From positions 62,001 to 126,000 of the forward strand of contig JALMLS010000505.1 in NCBI GenBank assembly GCA_038496445.1: a DNA stretch of 64,000 nucleotides. The letters are read 5' to 3'. The position numbers and the translations under genes were made by a program. The notes under the pieces were generated by a model. It worked only from the letters and a program-made list of their open reading frames with translations. It was not told the DNA's origin and searched no databases. Source of the DNA: Trichosphaerium sp. ATCC 40318 (taxonomy: Eukaryota; Discosea; Flabellinia; Trichosidae). Of this stretch, positions 24,701 through 36,231 are shown piece by piece; the stretch's first letter is position 1, and each line of letters opens with the position of its first letter.

Positions 24701-26849
24701 TTTACAAGCACAATTAATCGCTCTGGATTTGGTTGTATTCGTTGCTAATTTTATGTAGGTAGGATACTGTCAGTCAATGAACTTCCTTGCAGCTTTTTTC
24801 TTACTTGTGATGAGTGAAGAAGAAGCATTTTGGCTCCTGTGTACATTTGTAGAGGAAGTGCTTCCTTCTTACTACGACTCAGACTTAATTGGGTCTCAGG
24901 TATGCGAAAACGGTCCATTATCACGTGATAGAAATCCAGAGCTAAAGCAGCTTTTTGTTAATGTTGCTTCGTAGGCTGATTTACAAATGTTTGAAGATAT
25001 GCTAATGACGCACTTTCCTGAGATTCAATCACATTTATTTAACTTGGGAATGCCTGTGAGTCTCAAGATTACAAGTTGGTTTCTTTCTTGTTATTGTACA
25101 ATTCTACCAACTGAAGTACGTGGTCAAAACAAACGAGACACGTGCTTTGGTTCTTTTTTAATTTGTTTTTCAGACAGCTCTTCGGATATTCGATTGGATG
25201 ATGGTAGATGGGGTCAATGTATTGTTTAGTATAGGTTTAGCTCTCTTTGATATAAACAAGGATGTCATCCTGGAGAGCGTTGGTATGACAAAGACCATTA
25301 TTGGTTTTTTTTGTACCTTTTGAATTAATGTCGATTTTTTTCTAGATTTTGAGACATGTATTGGAGCCTTTAATTTTATGACACGTTCAGCTTTTAATGC
25401 AGATTTATTGGTAGAAGTACGTTGATATTTTTATGATTTTGCAAACCTTCTATGAAACTTATACACGCTTCGAAAAACTTGGGTTAAAAAAAGATTGACT
25501 TTCTCTTTAGCTTGCCTTTACCAAGTATAAGTTAAAGCCAAATGAGGCAAAGAAAAAGAGACAAAGATATTTAAGACATGTCAAAAAGAAGAGAACACAA
25601 GATTTGAAGAAACGCACACCATGTACTACAGCTGCAGAAAAACTTGTTTTTTCTGATTTTTTTCTGACTCTTTTTTGTTAGTGGATCAGTGGGAGTTTGA
25701 TGCACTAATGAAAGAATGGCAAAAGCTTGGGTGTGATGTTATATCAGTACCACAATTCCGTGATATTGTCACAAAGATATGTCCTGTATTAGAGAATATA
25801 AATACAGCATTATTTCGGGTAAGTCATCTACTCAAAATCACTTTCACGCCGTTTTGGAAAAACACATTTGCATGTAGTATGCATTAGTGTTAACAAAAAT
25901 TTGTGATTTTGAAGTATTGTGAGCGGTATTTATTGTATTTTCCGTTCTTAATTGGTACTGACTCAATCGCTAAATTATGCCCTTTTGGTAGCAGAAACAC
26001 GTGTTTTTTTATCAAATTTTGTGTTTACTTTTCTGACTGATTGTATTTCGAATAGGTTTTATCAAAGAAAAGCGATTGTATGAACTTACAAGAGTTCATG
26101 ATGGGTTTCTCTATTTTCACTAAAGGCACTTATGAGCAGAAGATAAATTGTACGTAATTCATGAATTGGTTGTTTGTCAACGTAGATCTCATTTTACAAT
26201 AGTGTGGTTTGATGTCTTCGATTCTGACTGTGGTACGCAATTAATTAATTGAGACGTTATTTTGAGTTTGATGAAGACTTCTATCAGTGCCTTTTCGTTT
26301 AGTATAAAATACTATCAGTTAGCTATTTTATCACACTACACCAGCTGACTTGTTGGGTTTTAGATGGTTATCTAGAGAACAAAGATCTTGTAAATATGTT
26401 CGTCTTGTTGTGGAAACTATTTAATCATGGAGCAAATATGGATACTGCATGGACATCCAAATTATTTGATGTACGAACTACTATACACGTGATTGTAGCT
26501 TTTAGATGGTTAATAAGCAACGTCGCCAACAAAACTAAAAAAGAAAAATTCCATCTATCTAATAATCTTTTAGATGGTTAATAAGCGTCGCCAAGGTAAA
26601 TGGACTAAAAAAGAGTTCAAGCTTGCATGTAAACATATGCCATTATTCTCAGAGTACTTCTCGTATCAAATTATATCAGAAGATAAAAAACAGATAGTAC
26701 GAGATAGAAGACGTGAAATGACTATCCCTATTCCTTCAAAGAAGAACCCAAATAGAAAAACAATACGCGGTGATTCATCTATTGCAATGAACTTTAGAGC
26801 AAAGTCTGCAAACCCAATGCCAAGACGTTTGTACAGAAGCGAAAAGTAA
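21748..26849 (+). CDS. C1-C2-TBC domain RabGAP
   Basis: A large gene with about 15-20 exons. N-terminal exons 'MSLQTFKITFLEYRGASLAD' and 'KCHFVFRNVLWGKHDVAMF' look like an N-terminal C2-type strand pattern. Joining exons at a GTACGT donor (23009) to the exon at 23139 gives a C1 zinc finger: C-NW-C-x12-C-SR-C-GYVT-H-KK-C-EPNVPHT-C. A C2 domain follows ('DLDVYCQMSFDSQTKIRTK', 'PEWNQSFSFF', 'NLVLECYDKEYRKDTYLG'). The TBC domain starts 'GFVREGIPHSFRGELWQLLT', with the Arg finger in 'IDKDVHRTFTEHP' and the Gln finger in 'VGYCQSMNFLAAF', so both catalytic residues are kept; then 'LFDINKDVIL' and 'FETCIGAFNFMTRSAFNADL'. The C-terminal 'QWEFDALMKEWQKLGCDVIS' and 'DCMNLQEFMMGF' are EF-hand-like, as in TBC1D9-type GAPs. 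It should act on a membrane Rab in a lipid- or Ca2+-dependent way. Confidence 0.82.
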
Positions 26850-27254
26850 GAAAAAAATACGAGAACTAAAAGACGAAAAAAATAGTAACCACCAATGTAC
26901 ACATCCATGGCGACAGTAAGCAATATAATAAACTTGTTTGGCAAAAAAAAAACCCGTACCACCAAAATACGGATGTGTTTGTCCAAGACTTTAGGCTCAT
27001 TAGGGGTTAGTTCCCTATGGAGAGTGAATATCTGTTAATTTAAATCCAGTCAACTCCATTGAGAGTGCCCACAAGGTTTTGAAGTTCTGTACGCAACGTG
27101 TGACGCCATCAGACTATCTCATTAATGGCATAGACTTAACAACCAGTTTGTTTATCACATCGTAATACAACCTAAGTATCAGCTGCAGTTGTTTAGTTTG
27201 TACCAATTCCATTGCGTAGCTTTCGTCGTAGCATTCAAGGTTTAATTTGAACTA
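26850..27254. other. Intergenic
   Basis: No exon recognised between the RabGAP stop and the first PA-7TM gene. Nothing repeated or structured is apparent. Confidence 0.4.
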
Positions 27255-29667
27255 ATGCGTTCTGGAGAAGCACTGCAGAACATGGTAGCGTGTTTGGGTA
27301 CGTAACCGGAAGTTACTACATAAAACAGCCAATCCGCCTCTTATTATTTGTTACGCTATCTTACATTGCCGTTAGTAATTCTCGCATGCTTTTTACCAAT
27401 AATAAGCGGTTTGCACGTTATCGATAAAAATGGGCATTCTACGGTAAGCTATTACGCTAAAAGTACTGGCTAAGCGTAGCTGTTCGTTAAAAAATGCTTT
27501 GGGTCATTTTTTTTTTGTATTTAAACGTTGGCAATGAATACACTTTATATATTACCACTTTAGCAGTGTAAAACTCAAAGCCAATCAAGAGTTTCCTTTT
27601 TTGAACGGTTACGAGCTTTTTCGAAATACTTTTCCTAAAACATCATTTGACGCTATGAATGTCACCTAAACCCCTTTCGTTGGTATCAATTCAGCGTAAA
27701 ATCCTATTTTGGATGTGTAGCAAACAATAATGATATTGTAGTACATTAAAGCAATCAAAGTGGATTACATATCACGTGATGTATCATCGACTTTTAAAAA
27801 TGTAACTCTTGTTGCATCAACATCACAAAACATATCTGGAAAGTACGAAAATACAAGGACACGAAACAGAGAACTAACTTGCCTTATTTTTTGTTTTTTG
27901 ATGTTAGTCTCGTTCACTCCACTAATTTATCTTTTTTTGTAGTTTTGTCTGTGTTCTCGAGGAAACACTAGTTCGAAATGTGGAGGATATTACAAAATAC
28001 TATAATTTGAATGCAACTGGTCTTATTATTAGAGTGACAAGTACACACAAGAGAAGTTTTTTTATCGGTGTATCTTCATCCACCTGACTTTTCTACCAGG
28101 TCGTATTCCAGGGTCTTTTGTAATTCACAAAGGATTCTTCTCATCAGTTAGTAACCTTGACTTCCATGTATTTCATATTGGCAGCCATGACGGCCCTGTA
28201 CTGCGTGACTTGATAGAAGCTAACAATGGCTCGTTAAAATTATTTATTGATGGAGGAGGTACCACGAATTTGATTGCTTGTTGCCTTTGATACTAAGTCT
28301 TTTGAAGAGCATAATGATTGGGTTGTTGCTTCTAGTGAAGCACTTGTAATACCTCTATTTAATGTATTCTTGGGAGGATTTGCGTTGATCACAACTTTAT
28401 ATGCAGCGTACAAGTTCTATGTATATACAAGTAGACATGTGCGTGTTGTTTTACTTTTTTTGTTTTTTTCATAGCTCATCGTTGACAGGGATGGAGCTGG
28501 ACAGTATGCCAAGTATGTCTTGGACTAGAAATTGTAGCAAATTTTGGTACGCTCGTTGCAAACACATTGATTATTTTTAGAGTGTTAAAGCCAACGTAAA
28601 CTTATTGAGAACATTCTTGCTAATTGTTTTTTAATAGAGCGTGCTCTTTTTGTAATCATTGATCCATACTTCTTGCGCACAATTTTTCCTAGAGTAATGG
28701 GACATATTTTAGCAACAATATCTATACCATTGACGTTACTCACAACATTACTTATTGCTTTTTACTGGTATGTTTATTACTTACTTAAAAGCTGTTATTT
28801 TGCTAACATTTCGCTTGACAAAAACCCCAGTCTCTTTGTATTTATTCACTTTTTTGCAAACTTTTGTTTACATTATCAGTACTTGTGTTAATGGCGGATG
28901 TAGGAGAGAACTTAGTTCTCGACAGTCGATAAAAATCTTGTCATTTATTGAAAGGTTAAAGATACCTTTTGTGATTATTGCTTCATTCATGTTTGTCTTT
29001 GAGATAACATCAGCAATTCTCCGTGTTATTCTATCTGATACTTATGCTGTTATCACTACAACCATTACTATAGTAATCTACTTTATACTTACAGTTGCAG
29101 TTGTTATTTTCTTTATAGCAGCAGGCTACGCTGTTCTAAAACGTATATCAAAAGCAACTTCAAACACAAAAGTTCGTAGACTCCGAATGATAACATACTT
29201 GATAATGTCAAGTTCTTTATTCCAAATTACTACCATTATAGTAGTTATAGTGGGCAATCTAACACAGTGGATGTGGTACGTGATAACCAATAAATAGGTG
29301 CAAAAAACAAAATTCTTATTTTTTTCTTTGTTTTAGGGATTATCCAAGTGGATACATTACCACGTGGGCAGTAATGTTCTTCTGTTTAACAATGACAAGC
29401 TTTATACAAATTATTGCTTGGAGTGATGGAAGTAGTAGTAACAGCAAAAGTAGTGCTACAAAAAGGAGGTCATCTGTAGCCCCGTCTATTTCTACCAATC
29501 CGTATTCTCCAAGAGGAGGTATTAAAACACAACGTGATATGGAACCAAGTATATCTTCTTCAAATGATGCTGATCTTGAAGAGAACCTGGAAATGTCTAA
29601 TGCAGTTGTACAAGAAGATGAGACTAAGTGGAAAGTAGCAAGCCCAGAAAAAAATTATTCTTTGTAA
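27255..29667 (+). CDS. Secreted-PA / seven-TM receptor-like protein, copy A
   Basis: A multi-exon gene. A short first exon (ATG at 27255 or in-frame 27282) joins after GTACGT to give a signal peptide 'VACLVILACFLPIISG' and 'LHVIDKNGHST'. The ectodomain includes exon 27742-27842 ('VDYISRDVSSTFKNVTLVAS'), 'YYNLNATGLIIRV', and 'DFHVFHIGSHDGPVLRDLIE' then 'LKLFIDGG', the order of a protease-associated (PA) domain: the ATG-III and P-V-x-I-DG-LxxLI elements. Then about seven hydrophobic helices: 'ALVIPLFNVFLGGFALITTL', 'WTVCQVCLGLEIVAN', 'ILATISIPLTLLTTLLIAFY', 'IPFVIIASFMFVFEITSAIL', 'TTTITIVIYFILTVAVVIFF', 'MITYLIMSSSLFQITTIIVV' and 'ITTWAVMFFCLTMTSFIQII'. A Ser-rich cytoplasmic tail of about 90 residues follows. 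No YD, GxGD or PAL motif is present, so it is not a signal-peptide-peptidase. A receptor role is inferred from topology only. Confidence 0.75.
27734..27847 (+). repeat. 114-bp block identical to 30497-30610
   Basis: The whole third exon of copy A plus 8 bp of the preceding intron end and 5 bp of the following donor is identical, base for base, to the same exon of copy B, while flanking introns are unrelated. Confidence 0.95.
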
Positions 29668-30142
29668 TTAGCGTTGGAGTGATAGTGTAACAATAAAATC
29701 TAATTCGTATCCTTTTACGTAGTGTCACCTGGCCATCTGCTTAACATATAGGATACCCAAATGTACAACGAAGGTTTTGACATTATGGACTAAGTGGTCG
29801 TAATATGAATGGCTCTTGTTGATAAGAAGACCTAATATTGCAACAAAATCTAAGCCAGGTTAGAGTGTCACGTTGACTTGTACCTAGTTGAATTGAACTG
29901 ACGTAGTAAGTCTTCGAAATGAAAAATTTATCTTTTGGCTAGACTCCCAACACTTGTTTATTGCAACAAGCAAAAAAATGTCAAAAAAGTTATTTTTAGA
30001 CAAACATCTTCTAGAAGCACCTGAAAGGAAACTATCATTCAGAAACGGATAAAACGATTGATTGGAAGTGTTTTAACACCACACAACCTACTTGCATACG
30101 TTTATGTGCTCTTTGCAATAAATTTGGGCGGGATGAGGCCAA
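29668..30142. other. Intergenic between tandem PA-7TM genes
   Basis: No exon is recognised. It carries the presumed 3' end of copy A and the promoter of copy B; no shared sequence with the region upstream of copy A was noticed. Confidence 0.4.
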
Positions 30143-32276
30143 ATGAAGCGTATTTGTACAAAAACGCTTATACAGTGTATTTTGGTGCGTAAAACGAAGC
30201 TGTATTTTAATCTTCTTGAAACACTGTTCAATTTCACGTTAAATGAATTCTATGCGCTATCTCACATCATATTAGTACTTGTCATAAGCTTTTTACAACC
30301 AATAGCCAGTTTAAATGTTGTTGATAGAAACGGGCAGTCAACGGTACGTGCATTCGAATACTTAGTAAAAATACGTCCCAGCAGACCATTCAAATAAACC
30401 GATTCTACCAAGCGACATTTTTGGACGTAAATCAACCCTTTCAGAAGCTAGCTGCTTACTTGTCCAACTAACAAGCAACATAATACTCACGCTTTGTATT
30501 GTAGTACATTAAAGCAATCAAAGTGGATTACATATCACGTGATGTATCATCGACTTTTAAAAATGTAACTCTTGTTGCATCAACATCACAAAACATATCT
30601 GGAAAGTACGTCATTTCTCTTTCCTTTTTTTGTTTGTTTGTATAATTTCGACCTTTCTAAAAGTATTTTTTTAGCTTTGTTTATGTGAATGAAGCTAAAC
30701 AAGTATGGGACATAGATGTTATAACAGAATACTACAATTTGAATGCAACTGGTATTATAATCAGAGTAAAAAGTACTAACATTTAAACACTTTTTTTTAC
30801 AAATTAACTCGTATACCAGGTCATACTCCTGGAGGTTATATACTCCATAGACAAACTTACACTCCAGTACAAGCTCTAGACTTCCGGGTATTTCATATTG
30901 GTAACAGTGATGGACCTGTACTTTTTGACTTGATAGAAGCAAACAATGACTCTTTACAATTATTTATTGTTAATGAAGGTACCAAAGTGACATTTTTAAT
31001 GACCCACGTGACTTGTAGAGTGTGCTCAGATAAAACTCTGACTTTCCATTGTAATTTATTTGTTTTTCAGCTATAACATTGTACTTATTTTAGAGCACAA
31101 TGATTGGGATGTGGTTGTTAGTGAATATCTAATAGTTCCTCTTTTTAATATATTCTTGGGAGGATTTGCACTTATTACAACATTGTATGCATCCTATAAG
31201 TTTTATGGGTACACCACTCATAATGTACGTACAGGTCTTTTTTTTCCCATGAAACAACAATTCTTATAGTTTAATGACAGGGATGGAAGTGGACTGTATG
31301 TCAAGTATGCCTTGGACTGGAAATCATAGCAAATTTAGGTGCGTACGCAAAGCAAAGACAAAATTAAAAACTTCTAATTAATTAATACTATATATATAGA
31401 GCGTGCTCTTTTTGTCTCCTTGATCCGTATTTTATGCGTACCATTTTACCTAGAGTAGTAGGACATATATTGGCAACTATATCTTTACCTCTAACGTTAC
31501 TCACAACATTACTCATTTCTTTCTACTGGTACACTTCGATTGACATAAAAAAGCCAGTCTTTTCTTGTTGTATTCATTCACTTTTTTTTGCAAAGTTTTG
31601 TTACTTTTGTGCTAATTGTGACTGTAGGAGAGAACTTAGTTCTCAGCATTCGATAAAAATCTTGTCATTTATTGACAGGTTAAAGATACCTTTTGTGATT
31701 ATGGCTTGTGTATTGTTTATCTTTGAGATTACTACATCCATACTACGTGTTGTAGTACAAGATACTTATGCTATTGTTATCACTGTTATTACAGTTGGAG
31801 TATACTTAATACTTACAATAGCTATTGTTGGCTTTTTTACAGCAACAGGTCACGCTGTGTTGAACAGGCTTTCGCAAGTTCCTTCAAACAACAAAAAAAT
31901 TAGTAAACTTCGAATGATAACCTGCTTGATAATGTCAAGCGCTATTTTCCAAATCGCTACCATTTTAATAGCCATAATCGGTGCTGTGACAAGATGGACA
32001 TGGTAAGGTTAAACAATGAGAAAGCAAAATTCTTATTTTTTTCTTTGTTTTAGGGATTACCCGAGTGGATACATTACCACGTGGGCAGTAATGTTCTTCT
32101 GTTTAACAATGACAAGCTTTATACAAATTATTGCTTGGAGTGATGGGCGTGGTGATGGTTCTAGACAACATCAAACTTCTGTAGCTCCTTCTGTTGACCT
32201 CCAAACACAAAGGATTGAAACATCCGACGAACAAACTAAGTATCAAGTAGGCACTATTACTGAGGATAACAGTTAA
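30143..32276 (+). CDS. Secreted-PA / seven-TM receptor-like protein, copy B
   Basis: Tandem paralogue of the preceding gene, with the same exon order. The first exon runs from ATG at 30143; the hydrophobic stretch 'SHIILVLVISFLQPIAS' followed by 'LNVVDRNGQST' is the signal peptide, but it starts about 40 residues in, so a later start or an extra intron is possible. Then come the identical exon (30505-30605), 'FVYVNEAKQVWDIDVITEYY', 'LDFRVFHIGNSDGPVLFDLI', the TM series 'YLIVPLFNIFLGGFALITTL', 'WTVCQVCLGLEIIANLG', 'ILATISLPLTLLTTLLISFY', 'IPFVIMACVLFIFEITTSIL', 'VITVGVYLILTIAIVGFFTA', 'MITCLIMSSAIFQIATILIA' and 'ITTWAVMFFCLTMTSFIQII'. The tail is shorter (about 45 residues) and lacks the Ser-rich block of copy A. 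Most exons differ clearly from copy A, but three patches are near-identical. Confidence 0.75.
30497..30610 (+). repeat. 114-bp block identical to 27734-27847
   Basis: Second copy of the perfectly conserved exon block. It includes a CACGTG inside the coding sequence and ends in the GTACG donor. Confidence 0.95.
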
Positions 32277-32699
32277 CTTTTACAAATTACACATCTGTGA
32301 TGTATTGCTACAGCTGTATACATTGTCTCCAGGTATTATAGCAAGGTTGTTATGTACCATAAAATAAAAAAGCCTTTCTTAAAGGCTTATGACATTTGCG
32401 AACGTTGTCACTATCAGCAATGTACCCAGCAATAACAATGTAAATAAATACTAATCAGTGAGCTTTCCATGTTGCAAGTAAGTAGTTGTTAAAATAATTG
32501 CATTCGAAACAAATGTACTCTCTTTTTGTAAATGTCTACAATAAAAATGTTAAATATTGCGCTACGTCAAGAAAGTCACTACAGATTACGCAATGTCAAG
32601 TAATTGTGGCACATGACGAGTCTTCCAGCATGCTTGACGAATAATACCAGAGAGTTAGAAGTATTTGATAAACCTCATAGCTGTCTCCGGTAGTTCAGC
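32277..32699. other. Intergenic
   Basis: AT-rich, no exon. A short self-complementary stretch 'aagcctttcttaaaggctta' near 32370, just after copy B, could form a hairpin at its 3' end. Confidence 0.4.
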
Positions 32700-33260
32700 T
32701 ATACATGTAATTAAAGCACGTCGCAATTACATTGACATAAAAAGACAATTTATCCAAAAGAACAAGTCTTGATACACCACTCGTACAATCCTGGGTTAAT
32801 CCACCAACATGTGCTTCGCGGTAAGACAGACCTTCACTGCTTTGGTTATGAGTGTCAGAGTTGATTTGGAGGTTTTTTTTTGCCTTTTTTTTTCTGAGTT
32901 CTTCCATTCTATGCATTGAACTTGTGATATAGGAAACGATCAATACATGAAGAGAAGAAAGAATACAACTTTATGTCATAATTAATTCATGCCCTTCGTG
33001 ATTTTACGTTAAATGTTGTTTGGTTTTTTACGTTCACTGAATTACCCACATTACCATAAACATCAAAGTCAATTTGTTTGTCATGTCTCTCAAAATAAAT
33101 TTCATTACAAGCAATAACAACCAGCAATAAACAACGCAAGAATAATGACAACTGTAGGAGAAAGTCAGATACGGTATGAGGAGAGAAAGTTCTGCAGACC
33201 AAAAAGAAATACTTGCAATCGAAAAGAAGGCTTTTAAAGACAAACAAGCTCAAGCACAAA
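32700..33260 (-). CDS. Short secreted or membrane protein, weak
   Basis: Minus-strand open pieces: 'LFLRCLLLVVIACNEIYFER' (hydrophobic, near 33140) followed by 'DKQIDFDVYGN', then near 32910 'MHRMEELRKKKAKKNLQINS' and 'GLSYREAHVGGLTQDC'. They could be a signal or anchor segment plus a charged tail, but no clean splice joins or homologues were found. Confidence 0.25.
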
Positions 33261-33387
33261 AGACCTATTGAAAAACAAAAAGTTTCCCTTTCAGCTAAAC
33301 AATGTGATGGTATGTGTCAAAACAATTTGTAATACCTTTGCTGAGTAAAGGGGTGCCGAGACCTCTGAATTGAAGGCATCATTTAAT

Positions 33388-33582
33388 ATGATACCACATT
33401 TTTTTGTGATATCCCTTTTTTTACTAATGTCGCTGTCTGTAGCTATTGTACGAGCAGCATGGAAAAGCAATCAATTAGAGGTCGCCAAAAATGTGCCAAG
33501 TTCTGCTACGAAAGGTAAAGCCGCTTTTGAAAAAGCTATGAAGAGCGCAATGTGGTTGGGGAGTTTGAGAAACTTAAACTAG
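33388..33582 (+). CDS. Small protein with N-terminal hydrophobic segment
   Basis: A 64-codon frame from an ATG at 33388 gives 'MIPHFFVISLFLLMSLSVAI' (signal peptide or anchor), then a short basic stretch ending 'KSAMWLGSLRNLN'. It stands alone between AT-rich flanks. No family is recognised; it may be a chance frame or part of a larger spliced gene. Confidence 0.35.
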   Translation: MIPHFFVISLFLLMSLSVAIVRAAWKSNQLEVAKNVPSSATKGKAAFEKAMKSAMWLGSLRNLN

Positions 33583-34025
33583 TATTGGCATAAATTAATC
33601 GCTCAATATTACCACTGTGTTATCGTAACAATATTCAAAAATAAAAGAAATTGTACCAACAAGGCGAGTGCTCTGATTGCTGCTACAATTGGAAGATCAG
33701 AACAGTCTTTTTATTGTTTGACACAGCTGTTTGTCAATGATATATCCTTGGTCAGTTCTATGTGTCGCACCAACACATTTATCTCTGTATCCAAGGTTTT
33801 TCCTTGCCTGTGTGGGTACTATGTACTGGCTATTGCAAAAAAAAAAAGTGCTGCCTAACTATCCTTTTCTATCAGTCCCTGGCTTTTAGACAAAATCTCT
33901 GAAAGCGATAGTAAAGCAAGCTTCCAGTACAACTAGTTAAAACAGTTCAATGACAAATTACCATAATCTGAGTCAATTCCAAAACGAGTAGATCTATTGA
34001 TAATTTTTTATTTGAAGACACAGCA
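33583..34025. other. Intergenic
   Basis: No exon is seen between the small hydrophobic-protein frame and the 3' end of the mucin-like gene. Confidence 0.4.
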
Positions 34026-35000
34026 TTACAAAATTATACTTAACAGTGCTACAAAAGAAACACAAAACAAAAGATTGATAGAATTCAATTTTTGTGAAGA
34101 TGAACCTGGTGGAGTTACAGGAGATTGTGTTGGAATGGCAGTTGGATCTGCTGTTGGTGCAATTGTTGGCGTTACTGTTGATAGTGATATTGGAAACACA
34201 GGAGCCAAGTTTGTAGGTGGCATACTTGGAGACACTGTTGTTGGCGTTAGTGTTGTAGGAGCTAACGTGGTAGGGCTTAGATTTGTGGGAGTTTGTGTTG
34301 TTGGTATCATTGGAGGTTGAGTGGTTGGAGGTAGCGTGGTTGGAGGTAAAGTTGTAGGAGGTAAAGTGGTTGGAGGTAGCGTGGTTGGAGCTAACGTTGT
34401 AGGAGGTAGAGTGGTTGGAGGGAGCGTGGTTGGAGGTAGAGTGGTTGGAGCTAACGTTGTAGGAGGTAAAGTGGTTGGAGGTAGCGTGGTTGGTGCTAAT
34501 GTTGTATCTATGTTATATTTCACTACAAATAAACCTGGAGGATGGACTGTTGGTGGTATGTCGAAACTATCAAAAAGGTAAACGCCGGCGTCAAAATTTG
34601 GTAATTGCGCACCCGAATGTTGTTGCATTGAAGAAAGGATTTATGGGAGCATTGGTGAAATTAGAAGAAACCAAAGAGATACCTAAGTTAAAGCGTTAGT
34701 TTAGTGATACCTGTGTTGCCATGACACAAAACAGAGAAGGTAATAATAAAATCAAACTAAAAATACTTCACATATTTATTCTAAAACAGTTTAATGTGTA
34801 TACCTTCAACTATTGATGCCTCCATAACACATCTAACAATAACCGGCAAGCTTGCACTTTGCGCAATACTGGCAACGTGTATGCAACAAGAGCGAGGGCC
34901 AACTTGAGCACTGTACTCTATTGATGCATCGGAAACAATAAAATCAGGGTTGTTTGGTTCCGAAAGAATAGTTTCGTTAGTACTTACACCACGCATGTTT
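34026..35000 (-). CDS. Thr/Pro mucin-like protein with GPI-type tail
   Basis: The last exon (ATG-in-frame start 34628, stop 34026) reads 'FDSFDIPPTVHPPGLFVVKY' and then about 20 copies of the pentapeptide L-P/A-P-T-T, followed by less regular 'PTTVSPSMPPTNLAPV' and a C-terminal 'SSSQKLNSINLLFCVSFVAL' ending in Leu with no basic tail, typical of a GPI-attachment signal. Dense Thr/Pro is expected to carry O-glycans. Upstream minus-strand exons (34996-34800) encode 'VSTNETILSEPNNPDFIVSD' and 'CCIHVASIAQSASLPVIVRC', probably a folded ectodomain. A start with signal peptide may be near 35070 ('MKALALLLNVTKICF'); splicing between 34800 and 34640 was not solved. A surface coat protein is the likely role. 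Confidence 0.6.
34318..34505 (-). repeat. 15-bp coding minisatellite
   Basis: Tandem 15-bp units alternating on the plus strand between gtggttggaggtagc and gttgtaggaggtaaa types. They encode the LPPTT/LAPTT pentapeptide on the minus strand. Higher-order repetition of pairs and triplets of units is visible, a sign of recent slippage or unequal exchange. Confidence 0.9.
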
Positions 35001-36231
35001 TAGTTTTAGTGTTACAGTGCTAAAACATATTTTAGTGACATTTAGAAGAAGAGCAAGTGCTTTCATGGTTTTACAGGTAAGAGTTGTGTTATTTTTAGGT
35101 AATTTGCGACTAGTTTCTCCGGGGTTTCCTAAAATGGCGACAAAAAAGTAGAACAAATGTCGAAGTGATATTGAACTGTTCGCCACAAAGGAGACAACTG
35201 GGGTATGGCGCTCAGTCGCCGCTAGGCTCTGCCCCCCCGAACCCCCTTTTTAAATAGTTCCTATGGCATAATATAGGATAAATAGTCAATTGTCGGCCGA
35301 CTTTTTTGACTTTTTTTTTTCAAAATTTTCAATTTGGGCTTCCACTTCGAAAGAATTTCGTCAATACAATGACTCGCGGTAATTAACGAGTTTTCAAATC
35401 GAATAAATACTCATATTCGTATTCGAATATGTGTTTGTTGTAATTAAAAATTGGTTGCAACTGCACTGGTTGTAGCCAGCTAAGAAAAATACGAAGGCTG
35501 GTTCTGTGTTTTTTCCCCCCCGTCATGCGTTCTTACGTAAAAGCTCTAAACAACACTCTCATAGTTTTTTCTACCCGCAGAGATGCAAGAAATAAAGGTT
35601 TTGTGGTGTTTGGTGAGCGAACTATTTGTCCCATAAAGGCAATTGCACCTAATAAAACAATATTTTATGCTGTTGTCAAAACTTTTATTTTAGCGATTTT
35701 CGACTCAAAAATGAACCTATTTTGGTTCATCGATTTTTGAGATCGAATACGAATATGTGTTTATTCGTTTGGAACATCGGTACTTGTAAGTTCAAGGAAG
35801 GCACAGTAGGGGTCAACGTTACAATTCAACACCCAGGAAGCGCATTCCATATGACATCCCATACGCCAGAAACATACCACAACAAACTGAGAATTTAGTT
35901 GCACGTGTTAAATCCGCTAAACTTGATAGGACTAATTTTTTCAATGAAGCAATTTTTTGTAGTTTCGGCTTTCAGCTGCTAAACAGTCTGAATTCTCTAT
36001 CGGGCGTTAGTTATGCTAAAGAGGTACAGCAAGTATCTAAACGACAGACTTTTTCGGTCAATCTGGAGTTAAGTGTCTTAAAACCCAAACTACGTACACC
36101 AAACATAGCCCACGCTATTACCGTGACAGTTCAAATAAATTTAGTGAAGTAGAGCGAATCTCCGTACGTGTCGTACCCAGATATCGTGGTTACGCTTATT
36201 AGTGTTTACAATAAAATTATATAGTACTGTG
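35001..36231. other. Low-complexity intergenic region with short inverted repeat
   Basis: No gene is supported. A C-run (35232-35248), T-runs, and a 15-bp palindrome-like motif 'catattcgtattcga' at about 35412 recur in inverted orientation at about 35740-35756. The enclosed roughly 310 bp has no transposase and could be a small non-autonomous element. The candidate signal peptide of the mucin gene lies near 35070. Confidence 0.4.

Noticed and set aside
27255-32276. Signal-peptide-peptidase-like (SPPL) identity for the PA-TM genes
   Set aside because: No YD, GxGD or PAL motif is present in any TM helix and there are about seven, not nine, spans.
33997-34581. Long plus-strand Gly/Val repeat frame (silk- or elastin-like)
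   Set aside because: It is the antisense of the Thr/Pro mucin exon. The minus frame has a proper C-terminal GPI-type signal and wider context; the plus frame has no signal peptide and breaks at the edge of the repeat.
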